The notes beneath the pieces are model-generated. The model worked only from the letters and a program-made list of their open reading frames with translations, ran no database searches and was not told the DNA's origin. A DNA stretch of 64,000 nucleotides from Brachionus manjavacas (Eukaryota; Rotifera; Eurotatoria; Ploima; Brachionidae). The stretch's first letter is position 1. Each line of letters opens with the position of its first letter. The stretch covers positions 3,162,001 to 3,226,000 of the forward strand of contig JAHQIY010000006.1 in the NCBI GenBank assembly GCA_019054805.1, written 5' to 3'. A program made the position numbers and the translations under genes. This document shows, in pieces, positions 32,712 through 45,000 of the stretch.

Positions 32712-32803
32712 TGTAATGAATGAGAGTTTTGGCCGATAAAGGCCATTGGAATAAGATGAGAATCAATTGAACTATGATGTCTGAAATATTGGTTTATAAC
32801 ACA
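32712..32803 (-). repeat. 3' LTR of gypsy element, internally deleted
   Basis: On the minus strand it begins TGTGTTATAAACC and ends CTCATTCATTACA, matching the two ends of the 230-bp LTR at 37294-37523 but only 92 bp long. The flanking AAAAA (32707-32711) equals the five bases after 37523, a possible 5-bp target duplication, though in A-rich DNA this is weak evidence. Confidence 0.75.
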
Positions 32804-35800
32804 ATGACGCTGTGAGACCGGATGCTCCGTCCCGTCGATCAACGGCCGAGCCCGTTCCGCTTACCTGGGTCTCCCTCTCCGCTTCCTCTGCCATAACTCT
32901 GACTCCTACAGATTCTTTGAACATTATCTAATTATCTTCTTCAATCGTCCCATTACCTTAGGCTCGCCTGCGATTTTCGCCGCGTCTGGGGCTGGAATCT
33001 CACCGGTCCATTTCCTTTGTTTAATGAGTCGATGCCGAGTCGGTTGGGTCGGGTCGGCTTCTGATACATTTATTGTATTCAACCACTGTAAAATAGTTGG
33101 TATTCAACCACTATTGTCTTTATCTACTCAACAAATTTAAGTCGGACTTCGACGACTTAAAAATGGAGTCTACTAGTTTACATGTTCCTGGTCGTCAAAG
33201 AGCTCAATAAAGACAATTATGTTCGGTCTTCCTTTTTCGCCGAGTACTCGGAAATACTGAATCTTGCCGATTCGCTGCTAAATATGTGTGGAGAACTCGA
33301 AGAATGTTTCTGGATCGACTGTCGGGAACATTAGCAGTAAGGCTTGGAGCACATTAGCATTCATTATTTCAAACGTTGATCAGAAAAACTTTTATTTTTT
33401 TTTTTTAATACAAAAAAAATATTTCCCCTTAGTGAATATCAAATGGAAATTTACGACTCATTGTGCTCATTCGAACACGTATCGAATATTTGAAGCGATT
33501 TATTTTTGTCTTTTTAAAATTCTAATATCGGATAAATTACCATGGTTTGTAATTGATTCGGATGTTGATAGTTCAGGCGTTTTGGTGCCGTTTTAGTGCG
33601 CCGACTTGGGGTTCGTATTGGAAACTGTCTGTGGTCCGACCTTTTAGTTCTCAACGTGTGAGCAGTCGGTTTGAACTTTTCGTTTTCGCATGAATTTTAT
33701 TCTAGGCTAGTATGGGCCAATCTGCGAGTCAGCATCGACGTTATCGCTTTGTCGAATATTGCTCGAGCAATTCGGAGTTTGGTTCTCGTGCGAGTTACTC
33801 GTCTTTTAGCCTCATCAGTCCAATTTATTTCTTTATCCTGTTGATCGCCCACGCCGTAGTGTCTCTGCAATCGTTTTACATGTACGATCAGTTGTTTGAC
33901 TTTTGTTTTAAACGTACGAAACTAAAAGTTGCTTAAAGGTTTCTGTCGTAGATGAGTCTCATCCGCCGGATGCGCATTCATTTGTTGAAGTGGCCGTTGA
34001 CACAAAGAATATATTTGTTATTTGTTCTGGACATTTTTAGTGGTCTTAAAAATATCTAATGTTATTTTTACGAGTAGCCTATTGGTAATTGTTGGTATTA
34101 ACTTGTTAGCGGTTAACTTAGGACTGGACCTAGACTTTGGCATTGGAAAGAATAGACTAGTTTTTAGAAATTTTATTAAACTCAAAACTTGAGCCAAGAA
34201 AATTATAACTTTGATACACAAAATATTCTCTCTTATATATCCTTTGAATATCATTCTATTTTCTAAATTGTCTCAAAGTTCCAATCAATTATTATTAGTC
34301 AGATACAGCCTAGTAACTACGAGTATAGTTTAAATCTAATTCTAGTAACAAGACTAGTTACAAATTATAACTAGTATGAAAGGTCCAATTTGACCAGGAA
34401 GTTGAGTCAGCCTTAGCTTAAAGCTCCCCCAACAAACTTATTTTTGATTTTAGGTACAGTTGTTGACTTTTTGCATGGCTCGGAATATATTATAAACGTT
34501 TTTATTTCATCCAAATATTTTGGATTAAAAAATTTCTGTTGGATCATATTCATATTAATATATCATATTAAACGCTTTCTCTAATTTTAGGGGTCCACTC
34601 CATTTTGATGCATGTTCTTGTTGCATGATTAGTTCTCGTTCGAATGATGGGAGTACGAATTGGGCGCAAATGTAATTTTATCTGCCGATTCGGTACTAAA
34701 ATTCTATGAATCAAGAATAATTGCGTGGTTCATAGAATTCATAATGATTACTGTCTTGCATTCTGGGTTATTTATTTTTTGGAAGTGAAAGTTATTTATT
34801 TTTTCTACTCCGTTTTCATAAAGCATATTAATCATCAAATCGTCGTTGTATTGTTAGTTAACGTTATCGTTAAATTTTTATGGCAATCTCGAAAGGCTAT
34901 CGGCATTTTAGTGCTTAGTGCCTATATTTTACATAATTTAAAATCAAATGATTCTAGTGGTTAGTGGCCGGTGAATACAATTAATTCTTTTTCATGCGGG
35001 GCGGCAATTCTTGCAAATTTTCTGATTTACTTCCTGTTGTATGAAGCTAGACCAATGAAGCCAATTACTTGGTCGACGTTTTGTGGTCTTCGGTATTTAA
35101 GAAAAAATTCTATGTTCTTTGGAGATGAAGCTATTGTTTCATTGGAGAATACGTAACATAAGTACTCGAGCGAAGTTTCGAAAAAATAGCATTTCATTAA
35201 GAGTAGTTTTTTTCTGCGATAGTTTGCTCTTTAATTCGTATTGCGGATGACATTGAGTACTTGTTGAAAGTGATCGTAATTTTTTTCGACCGCCCGTAAT
35301 ATTACGATGTCGTCCAGCTATATCATACAGATTTTACCGATAAGGTCTTCGAAAATATCCTTCATGAAACGTTTGAACGTTGCTCCTGAGTTTGTTAGTC
35401 CCATCAGTAATACTCTGAACTCAAAGTGACCGAATTCGCAACTGAACGCTGTAAGGTGTTGACTTTCTTTGGACATTCTGAAGTATACCGAAGCGATTTT
35501 TGAAAAGATCCTCGCATTCTTTATATTTAAAAGTATAACGTCAATTCTTGGAAGTGGGTAACAATATCTAATCTTAAGAATATTGAGTCTGCTGTAATCG
35601 ATTGTTGGTCTCGGTCGCTTTTTTTCACGAGGTGTACCGGGGATAAATATGGTGAACTACTGTTCATAACTATTCCGGCCTTTACCATCTCAGTGATTAA
35701 CTGTTTGATTTGTCTCGTTTGGCGAAATGTACAAGTCTAGCTTGATGTTGAATTGGATGTTGCCTGTGAGTTTAATATCTTGTTCAATGGCGTCAATTGG

Positions 35801-37274
35801 TGTAAAGTCACTCAGGCTCTTCCCGAAACGTCTCCTGCTTCTTTGGTGATATTAGTGCGAAGCTCTTCGAGTATGGGACTATTTATCAGTTTTTTCTTTC
35901 TTCCATGAAGTTGAAAAATTAGTCGTTGTCTATTTCATCATCTCTGATTTCCATGCATTTAATTCGAACTATTTGTTGTCCTTTGATCCCTTTTGTAACG
36001 TTAAATTTGTTTTATGTTTCCAATCCAATCAGGCAATCGTTGAGTAAGCTTTCGACCACTAAAACCTCCTGGTGTTAGATCCCCTGGTGTCAATTTTATC
36101 GTTATCTTGCTGATATTGTTCGTTTTGGTGCCAATTGCTGAAAACATTTGTCTAGTTATAGGTGTTGTTGTTAGTCTTAATTTGCTGGCTATGGATTGGT
36201 TGATGATTGTTCGCTTTACTCCGGTGTCTAATAGATATTTAACGTCAGTTGCATTTATTTGACAAGTGCTTTTTAGTCATTGATGATTAGGTGTATTTAG
36301 ATCGTGAGATGGGAATAATGTTGGACTTATTTGTTGATTTGTCTGGTATGCATGTTTGTTCTGGGAGTTGTGTTCAAGACTGTTCTTTGTCCCTCGATGT
36401 TAACACTGTAATTTCACTCAGGGAGTTCATTGTTGGTCGTGTTACCTTCAAATTGATTTAGATTTCTGTTAATTTTAATCCGTCAAGATAGAATCGGATA
36501 TGAAAGTGTCTGTAACGTTTTTATCTACTCCTGGGAATGCGTTTTTTGTTAGAATGCGAAGTTGCGTCCCGAACAGTTGAACGTTTACATGCTCTTTGTC
36601 TTCACTCTAAAAAAGATCTCCCCGGGATCTCTTCGGCTCTTTTAATTCGTATAATTTGATCAGCAGTGATTTTAATTGTTGGTTAAAGCCATACTGTCGA
36701 TTTCGCTGAATGAATATTCATCAACTTTTCTTACTTCCTTGTGCAGGCTTCGAAAATATGATTTATTTCATGCTGTCTTGGATATTATTTATTTTGGTTA
36801 CGTTGGCTCTGCAGAAACCACAGTTGCACCGCCTAACACAGAAAGTGCTGGAGTTGGCTCGTTGCATTCTTGTTTTGGTTTAAACAGACGAATATGACAT
36901 TGTTGTTCCTATGTTTCTTATAATTCAAAATAGTGGTCCACATTATCATGATAAATATTGTTGTGATTGCCACAAACGTTGACACTGATAAGGCACCAGC
37001 ACCGGGTCATGCATGGAGTTATTTGTACTATTCTTTGTATAATATTGTATAATTTTTATTTTCCGTTTTGTTATTCCTGTCTCTTATTCTTGATGCGTTG
37101 CCATTTCGAAGATATCCCATAGGCCCATCTTAGGCGTCGATTAAAATCGAATCACGCGGTTAATTGTTGATTGACTTTGAACGTTTTAACAATGTGCTTT
37201 TTAATAATGAATAAAACTTCCACCCCAAACAGAGTTTTAAATACAAAATTTGCTCGGAGCAAATATAGTCTGAG

Positions 37275-37292
37275 CCTCACTTGTGGGCACCA
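37275..37292 (-). other. Primer-binding site of gypsy element
   Basis: Directly inside the 5' LTR, after one spacer base, the minus strand reads TGGTGCCCACAAGTGAGG. Its TGG start, complementary to tRNA CCA, and its position fit a retrotransposon primer-binding site. The matching tRNA was not identified. Confidence 0.65.
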
Positions 37293-37293
37293 A

Positions 37294-37523
37294 TGTAATG
37301 GATGAGAGTATTGGCCGATAAAGATCATTGAAATAAAATGAGAAACGTTGAGTGGTGGGGGGAATACTTATTCTTCTAATCAACTGAATTAATTTTAAAA
37401 AACCCAACCTATTGAAAAAGAATATATATATTGGTGTGTCGGTGTGCAAATTCTCACCGTTGGTAACTTAACTGAATGTTAAATTACTATTAGTAGAGAT
37501 GACTGAGGAATTGGTTTATCACA
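37294..37523 (-). repeat. 5' LTR of gypsy element
   Basis: 230 bp, begins TGTGATAAACC and ends CTCATCCATTACA on the minus strand (TG..CA borders). Its ends match the short 3' LTR at 32712-32803; the middle, with a TATATATAT run, is unique to this copy. Confidence 0.75.
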
Positions 37524-39052
37524 AAAAATATGGCTTTTAAAAATCAGATTTTCTGTAATTTTTAAAAGGTAAGACAAACAATTGATATTTTTTTATCATT
37601 AATATTTACCTGTTAATAAAAATTAATCATTTTTAATTGAATTTAGTGAAACATATTTTGTTTCATGTTGTTATAACATCAAATTTTTAAAAGCTCAATT
37701 TTATCAATTTAAATTCTTAAAAAAGAATCCTATTTTTGTAATTCTGGGAAGGTTTGTATGAAATTTCACAATGTCCATTCAGGACCACAAATTCTTATTC
37801 TGCATTTATGCAACTCTTTGAAAAGTCAATTTTTAGCTGGGTAAAAAAATAATTTTTGTTGGCTACTCCCTCTCAGGATTAGTTTTAAAAATATAATGAT
37901 ATTGAAGACATTTCAATTATTTTAGTACAGATTCTTAAAGCTATTTTTTTTGAGCTACAAAATGATGTATTCATTTGTTTTTTAAAAAAATAAGTTTTGA
38001 CCATTAAAATTGACTGAAGAAAAAAAATTTTCACTATTTTTATATCCCATCTTTTTGTACCCCTTAATTCAAATTTTTTAAATATAATCAGAATTTTTGC
38101 TTGTAAGTGAAAAAGTCAGTACTGTCTATGTAGTCAGAGCTAAGACAAAGACGAAGAATTTTGTTTTGGAGAATATGTAGAACTTTAATTTTAGTAATCT
38201 TTAATCGAAAAATATAAAAAATGAATTTTTTAATATTTTTTGATTTCTTTATCTTTGGTACTGCACCAAATGCATAATTCAGATTAGAGCATGCGCTCAA
38301 AGTTAGCAATATTAAAGCATGGACCAGATGTTCTTTGGTGCATGGTCCAAAGGCATGTTTTTAGCATAATCGAACAAGGGAATGTGGTATTAATAGTCTC
38401 AAATTGACTTTTCGAATTGATTGAAAAATATTTTGGGACAAGACTTATTCATTTCGGTAAAGGTTGATTAACTGGTTTAATTTAATACGTTTATTCGAAA
38501 AATTTTCCAATTACTGAATTAATTACGCGAATTAAATTAAATTATTTTTTCCAGTTTTTGGCATCGAGTTGGTTACAGGAATTCAAATCCGACATCTGTA
38601 CATAATACTCTTTTTATTTTGGGTGCACACCAGAATAAAAAAGTACCAAAACCATCACCAAAAATTAAAAAAAATGGTTTTTCTCTTTAAAGAAAACATT
38701 TTTTGATAAATTAACACTAGCCCACCGAATACTTAAAAAAATATTTGGTGATTTTTCGTTAATTTTGATTTTTTGTTTTAATATCATTTTAAAAACATTA
38801 AAAAAAAATCTATTGTGTTTAGTTATGTTTTAATATGAAAAAAACATAACACATTTTTATAAAAAATGAAAATGGGTACAGGTATCGGGTTTGCGTTCAT
38901 AAACTCAACTTAATACCTAAAACCGAAAAATTTCCGAGCTCAAATGTCAACTTCCTGAAAGAAATTTTTTTTAATTTTGATTATTTGGTTTTTTGAATTT
39001 TTTTCACCCGATTTAAAAAAAATAAAAAGAACAAAATAGGCTTTTTTTCAAC
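37524..39052. other. Noncoding spacer downstream of HEATR1
   Basis: A+T-rich. A minus-strand frame at about 38088-38309 with I-L-Q-N-K-I-L-R-L faintly recalls a LINE C-terminus but was too weak to call. No other structure is seen. Confidence 0.5.
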
Positions 39053-39058
39053 TTTATT
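39053..39058 (-). promoter_or_regulatory. Polyadenylation signal of HEATR1
   Basis: AATAAA on the minus strand, about 34 bases past the HEATR1 stop codon, followed by a T-rich stretch. Position is right, but in such A+T-rich DNA the hexamer is frequent. Confidence 0.5.
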
Positions 39059-39091
39059 TTCTTAAACGGAAAATAAAAATTTAAAAACCAT

Positions 39092-42000
39092 TTAAGCAAA
39101 ATGACTTTGTAAAGATTCACCCAAAATATCTTCTAATTCTTTGATAACAAATTGAACCTTGTCCTCGACTTCTTCGACCGGGTCTTCCATTAGCTCAGCC
39201 AAAAACGGGACTGTCTCGGACAAAAACGAATTGTAAACATCGCCGACCTTTTTACAAAACATATTCAACACGTCCAACGTTGCCAAGCGAACTTGCACGG
39301 AATTATGCTTGGTCTTCAGCAACAATTGATAATTAAACTTTCTCAACAGACTTTCGTCATTAACAACACAATAGGCCAAATTGGCAATACAAGGACCTAA
39401 ATGCTTTACAATATAACCTTGATATTCATCGAATTCAATCTCATTTTCAATTTGATCAACCATCGGCTCCATGAGCACATTAAATCTTTCTTTATTCACA
39501 TAACTACGCTGTGTATCGTTCAAAAATACATTAGCTAATGTATCCACTATGCTATAGAGCAAAATATTCTCTTTTTCTTTGAATTGATCAAAAAATTTTT
39601 CTTCCACTTTGCTAGAGTTAAGTTGGTTGAGCAAATCGGCCGCATTTTGGGTGAACTGAGGCGCAAATATGACAAATAAATTTTTCAATTTGTCCGAAAG
39701 GCGCAAAGCAATCCTGTAGAATGTAATAAGTCTATCTTTGGGCGGATTGTTACAAGTGGCCCATTCGTACACTTTGAAAAATATTGGTTTAAACAAATCT
39801 TCGGAAAGCTTGAATGTGAGCTCAACAAAAGCCTCAATTACGAATTCTTCGTATCTATTGAGCTCTTGGCTCAAAAATCCTTCCAGTGACTGTTTTTTTT
39901 TGGACACCTTAGAGCTTCGGTTTAGCCTAATGGAAGCCGATCTTAACTCGAATAGGCTCATGAACATGGACCGCAGCAGTTTTAGATTGCAAATCAGATC
40001 TTCGTGGTTGGAATTTTGTATTGCCATGCGCGCTATCTGCATGTAGAACTCGACATGTTTGATCTTCATTTTGTGTTCGGTGTCCTTCGAGTCCATTAGA
40101 CTAGCTGATTGTTCTGTGAGTATGGGCGCTAGGAGGCGCAGAGGCACTTGCTTGGTCAGAGCTAGTCTCAACTGGGTCAATTTGAGCTCAATGTTGGCGG
40201 GCGAGTTGACCGACTCGTTGAGACCAAGTCGAACCAGATGAGACAATGAACAGGACAAGTGGACGACTTTTTTTAGATAGGGACTTAAAAAATTGGACAT
40301 GTTCTGAACTATTTTGAGAACACATGTCACGCAGCTTATTGCCAATAGTTCGTAGTGCTTGAATTTGTTTTCTAATTTTGGGCTCTTGGCACAAACTTTC
40401 CAATTGAAATCATCGACAAGGTCTTGGTCAATTGTTGATATTTTAGACTGAACCAAGTCCAATATCGCCAATGTAAATGTCATTATTTGATTTAGATAGG
40501 GCAGTGAATTTGACTTTAGCTTCAAGCAAACTTCGCCAATACAGAGCAAAACAGATGAGAGCAAATTTGAATTTTGAATCAAATCAGCATTTATGTACAA
40601 CTTTAGATCGATTAGGTTGTCGCTCAAAAATTTGAGAACTTTGGCAAAAGCGAGCGGGTTTTGCTCACCAATTCGCTTGCACAAAAGTTTAATTGAGAAC
40701 AGAACAGTTTGATTGTTGATCTCTACATCAACTGAGCTTGTGTGCTCAGATTTTGTCAATTGAATTGAGGATAATAGATCATCTATCATTGTGATCATCA
40801 GCGTGGTCTCTTCATTGCTGGGCTCATTTTTGCGCAGCTTATTGTTCAATAGACTAAGCGATCTGCGTCTGATCTGCATCGATTCATGCTTGATCAAATT
40901 TTTGATAACTTGGCAAAATTTTTTTGAATCGAACAAATTTATGAGTCGCTCTAGAAGATCGTAGCTTTTGTTCATGAGGGCTTTGTGGAATTTTTTCATA
41001 TCTTGGAGCAGTGTTTGGGACTTGGCCGCCTGCTCAAAGTTTCCCAACACCTGGCTCAACTTCAAAATCAAAAGAAGTATATTTTCTAGCAGCTTTTCAA
41101 ACAGGGCCGAGTGCAAGTTCTGATCGAATGTTTTGCTCTCGTAAAAATCGGCCAATTTGGACACCAGTGTGTCCGACACGAGCAAATCGCTGACAAATGT
41201 GAGCAAATTGTAGGCCAGATACTTCATTTGAAGAAGGTTGTAGTTGTCCAGTTGGCACGCCAAATGGGAGTAGATTTTTTTTCGCTCGTCTTTGCTATTT
41301 GTTGCCAAATTGGTCGCTAGTGTGAACAAACTGGTCAAGTATTTGGTCAAAAAGGCTACCAAGAACACACTGGACTGCACTAGTTGCATTGGTTCGAATT
41401 GAACGTGCAGCGAAATCATTGCATTGAGACAATTTTTGAGGGTGTCGCGCAGTTTTTTCTCATTCTTGGACACTTCGTCACTAGACAGACTCCTATTTGC
41501 CAATAGCTGCTGCTGTTTGGTTTGAAATTTTTCCAAATTTTGACTAAAATCCATCAAATCACTGCTCTGAACCAGATAATGGTCGATGGCTTGCACAATG
41601 GTGATCCATAGGTAGTCGTTCAAGCCGACTATGTTCATCAATTGATCGAATATGATGGCTTTTCGGTGCGCTGGTATGTGCGGCAGTGCCACTACGAAAG
41701 ATTGTAGAATTTTACACACCAGACTAGACACGTATGGCAACTGTTTTTCGTGTCTTTTGAGCACGTTGACCGTGGATACCAGTCTGTTTGCACCGGTCAG
41801 GGTTTCTTGTGGCTGCGGTGCCGAATTGATCGAGTCCACAATTGCGGGCAAAATTGATTTTATGATCAAGCTGATTATTTGGAATGAATAAGAGTCGTCT
41901 TTGCGTGCCAATTTGTTTCCCACAAAAACGAACATTATCAGAACATGTTCGAGCACTTTTTCCGGAAAAATTGCCGCTATTTCACTCAACAGAATCAGTA

Positions 42001-45000
42001 TGTGCTGTTGGACATTTAGTCTGTCCTCTGTGTCACGTTTGGTCTGTAAAATTTGCATCAATAGTTCTATGTTAAATTTGGACTGGTCCAATTTGGATCT
42101 ATTTTCTAGTTTATTTAGTTTATAAATTTGTAATAAACTATTCAAACAGCTAATCTCAAAATACAAAAAGTCCTCGTGATTATCCTGGATGTGTTCGATC
42201 AAAAATGTTGTCTCTATTGATTCCAGAACCAAGAACAAGTAGGGAATCAAATCTATAAAATCGTCCGATGCCTCTTGGCCATCTACTTCCATTGAATTCT
42301 CCTTTTTGACCAAATTGGACTGAATCAACTCCAAAACAAGTCTCAACGAACGCCAGTTTATTTGTTTGGCGTTCACGTTCTCTAAATGAAGTTGTTTTTT
42401 CATTTCTTTGGTCGTGTTCGCCTCACTCTTTTGTATTTCCAAATTGGCTTTTGTGTTCAACAAGTAGATTAAATGATTTGCCGACAGGTCAAAATTGATC
42501 AGCGACATTTTTATCTGTTCCAAATAATCCGTGTTTTGTTGAATTTCTGGTCCAGTTTTTAGACTTTCTTCGACTGGCTTAGAAGAATTGAACAACCATG
42601 AATCGAACAAACAGCACATAAACTCAAATTGTTTTTTGGCATCTAGCAATTTAAAAAATTCCACATGGTGGCTTAGTTTGGACACCACCACCATCTTAAA
42701 ACACCTAACAAAGTCAGCAGATGCATCCAGATTTTTGTTGTTCAAATAGCCTATTAAATAATCAAAGCACTTGTCATTTTGATTGAAAAAATTTGCCGAC
42801 TTGGCCGTCAAAATAAATTCACTTGATACAAGATTGATTATTTTTTTATTGTTTTCTACTAGATCCGCGTCCTTGGAGCAGACCAAGGCATCCGATTCAG
42901 TCAATAGTTGCACTAATATTTGAAATAGCACATTTAGTAATTTTACTTTATAGTCCTCTTTGACATTTTTGCACAAATCTAAAATCATGTACTTAAATTT
43001 GACCAATGTGTGACATTCAGAATCGGAGTCCAAGTCTCTGGCTGAGCTGAATTGAGCGAACAAGTGCGTGTTTTTTAGCTTGTTTACAGACAACTCTAGA
43101 TTTGTGTGCACCAAGTCAACAAATTGGGAATCTGATGCAAAAATTTTGTTCAACGATTTTGTGCGAACATAGTCGGCACCATCTATTTCGATTTCTTGTC
43201 TATGCTTGAGCAATTTTTTCAAATAAATTTTCCAAGCGCAGTTCTCGTCTAAATTTTTGCACAGTTCGTCCAACAAGACCAACGTTTTTTGCCTTAGTCT
43301 TGGATCCTGACTTGTCAAGGTCCAAGTTAAAACTAAAATATACGAGTCCAGTAATTTATGGTCTATTTTTTTGCTAAAGCTAATAAAATCGTTTAAATGT
43401 TGACTCAGCAGAGTGACTGTCTGGACACGGCATGGGCTTTCGGCTGTGAGCATAAATTTGAACACAAACTGGTAAAATGACTCTGTTGTCGGCATTTGGC
43501 TGGTTCCGTTGGCTAATTTGGTGGGTGTATGGGTTGGTGTGTGGCTGACATGTGAAGAAAAACAACTTGACGTGATGAATTTGGCCACTATTGGTGAAAA
43601 TATGTGCGGCCTCGATTCCAATTCATCGCATAAATGCACGTACAATCTGGCGAAAATATTTTCGATCTCAATTTTCGAGTTTGTGTTGACAAAATTTGAA
43701 ATTTGAGTTGAAATCGATTTGAAAAGTTGGGTATACATCAAAACTGGAAAAGTTAAATTTTTAATTGTGTGCTTACTTATTACTTTGTGGTACTCGGCCA
43801 GAGTGACATGTTTAGACTTAAGCTCCGAGTTGAGCGCTTCGGTTTTGGATTTTTTGATATTTATAAATTTTTTTAAATACTTCAACAAATTTAGAGCAAT
43901 GTTCAAGAAATATTGTGAATTTTGGAAGAAAAGACACTGAGTGGCGAGCCGAGTTGAGACTTCAAAAGCGTAAAAGTCGATCAAATTCAATTCGGTCTTT
44001 GCTCCGGAGGTCAATGAGCAGCTCAGTTGGTCAAAACACTCTGGTCGACTTACACAATTATTCTCTTTGCTGGCCAAAAGATGTTTCACTGACAATTGTA
44101 AGAACGCTTCGAAGTTTTCATTCATGACCTCATCATTGTCCGGATTTAATTTGGTCACAGTGATGGATGAGGCAACTGAATAGAATTTTTTGGTAATTGG
44201 AGTTACCGAAGGCTCTGATTGAGCTTGGAACTGCAACTTTTTGTAATATTGCGTTGACTTTAAGTCATCGATTAGCTTTGGACAGTTGAGTTGGAATAAT
44301 TTTGCTGAAACATTTAGGAATAGATTAAAAAAATCTTTTTCGGGATACAACTTGAACATTTCGTTAAAATATAAATCAACTAGTATTGACCTGCAGTTGG
44401 ACCATTGCGATGCCATGTCATCTAAATTTTGCTTTGTTTCCTCATTAATTTCGTCTTGGTCAAGAGTTCTTGGATAAATTCGATTAGTGAAAATTTTTAA
44501 TAGAAATTCCTCGTTATTTACTAAATCCTCGAGGGGAAAATAGTTGAGCAAGAGAGCACCAAAGTTCAAAATTTCTCGGTAAACTTGGCTCGAATTTTCG
44601 CCCCTGAATTTCACCTCGATCTGGCTTTTGACAAATTCGGGCTCCAACTTGGGATCACTGGACACAAGTTTGAGCAAATGGGCAAATCCACTTGCTCTCA
44701 CATTCTCATTTTGATGGCTCAAACTCAACAGTAAACTCAAATCGCTCTCTATTTCGTGGTATTTAAAAACTGACTTAAGCGTCAAATTTTTAAATTTAGT
44801 TGTCAAGAAATTTAAAAATTTCGATTTAGTCGGCCTGTCCAAATTGAGCAAAAATTTGTTTAGAGCCGAATCGAACTGGATGGGATACTTGGTTTCAAAT
44901 TTTTTAATCAAATCGATTAGATGGTAGTCAATTAGCATGTTTGACATCGTAGTTTGGCTAATGACACTTTTAGTGAACAATTGTTCTATTAAAGATTCAA

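Larger units (their letters stand above)
32712..37523 (-). mobile_element. Ty3/gypsy LTR retrotransposon, decayed
   Basis: Minus-strand order: 5' LTR 37294-37523, primer-binding site, leader, gag-like start (ATG near 37138), protease (D-T-G at 36220-36228 in a Y-L-L-D-T-G context), reverse transcriptase (about 35680-35230), an integrase/RNase H interval (about 35100-33600) too decayed to assign, a third region shared with 13292-13700 (about 33400-33000), a GC-rich tail, and the 3' LTR. The reverse transcriptase keeps F-x-V-L-x-M-G-L-T-N-S and L-D-D (35309-35317), but the Tyr before L-D-D is a TAG stop. Many other stops are present. Plus-strand open frames in this interval are antisense shadows. 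Confidence 0.8.

Noticed and set aside
33288..36897. Plus-strand open frames of 60-102 codons
   Set aside because: They lie opposite the minus-strand gypsy pol and its third region and show no own family resemblance.
38088..38309. Possible LINE C-terminus on the minus strand
   Set aside because: Only a Q-N-K-I-L-R-L run is suggestive; surrounding residues do not follow the family.
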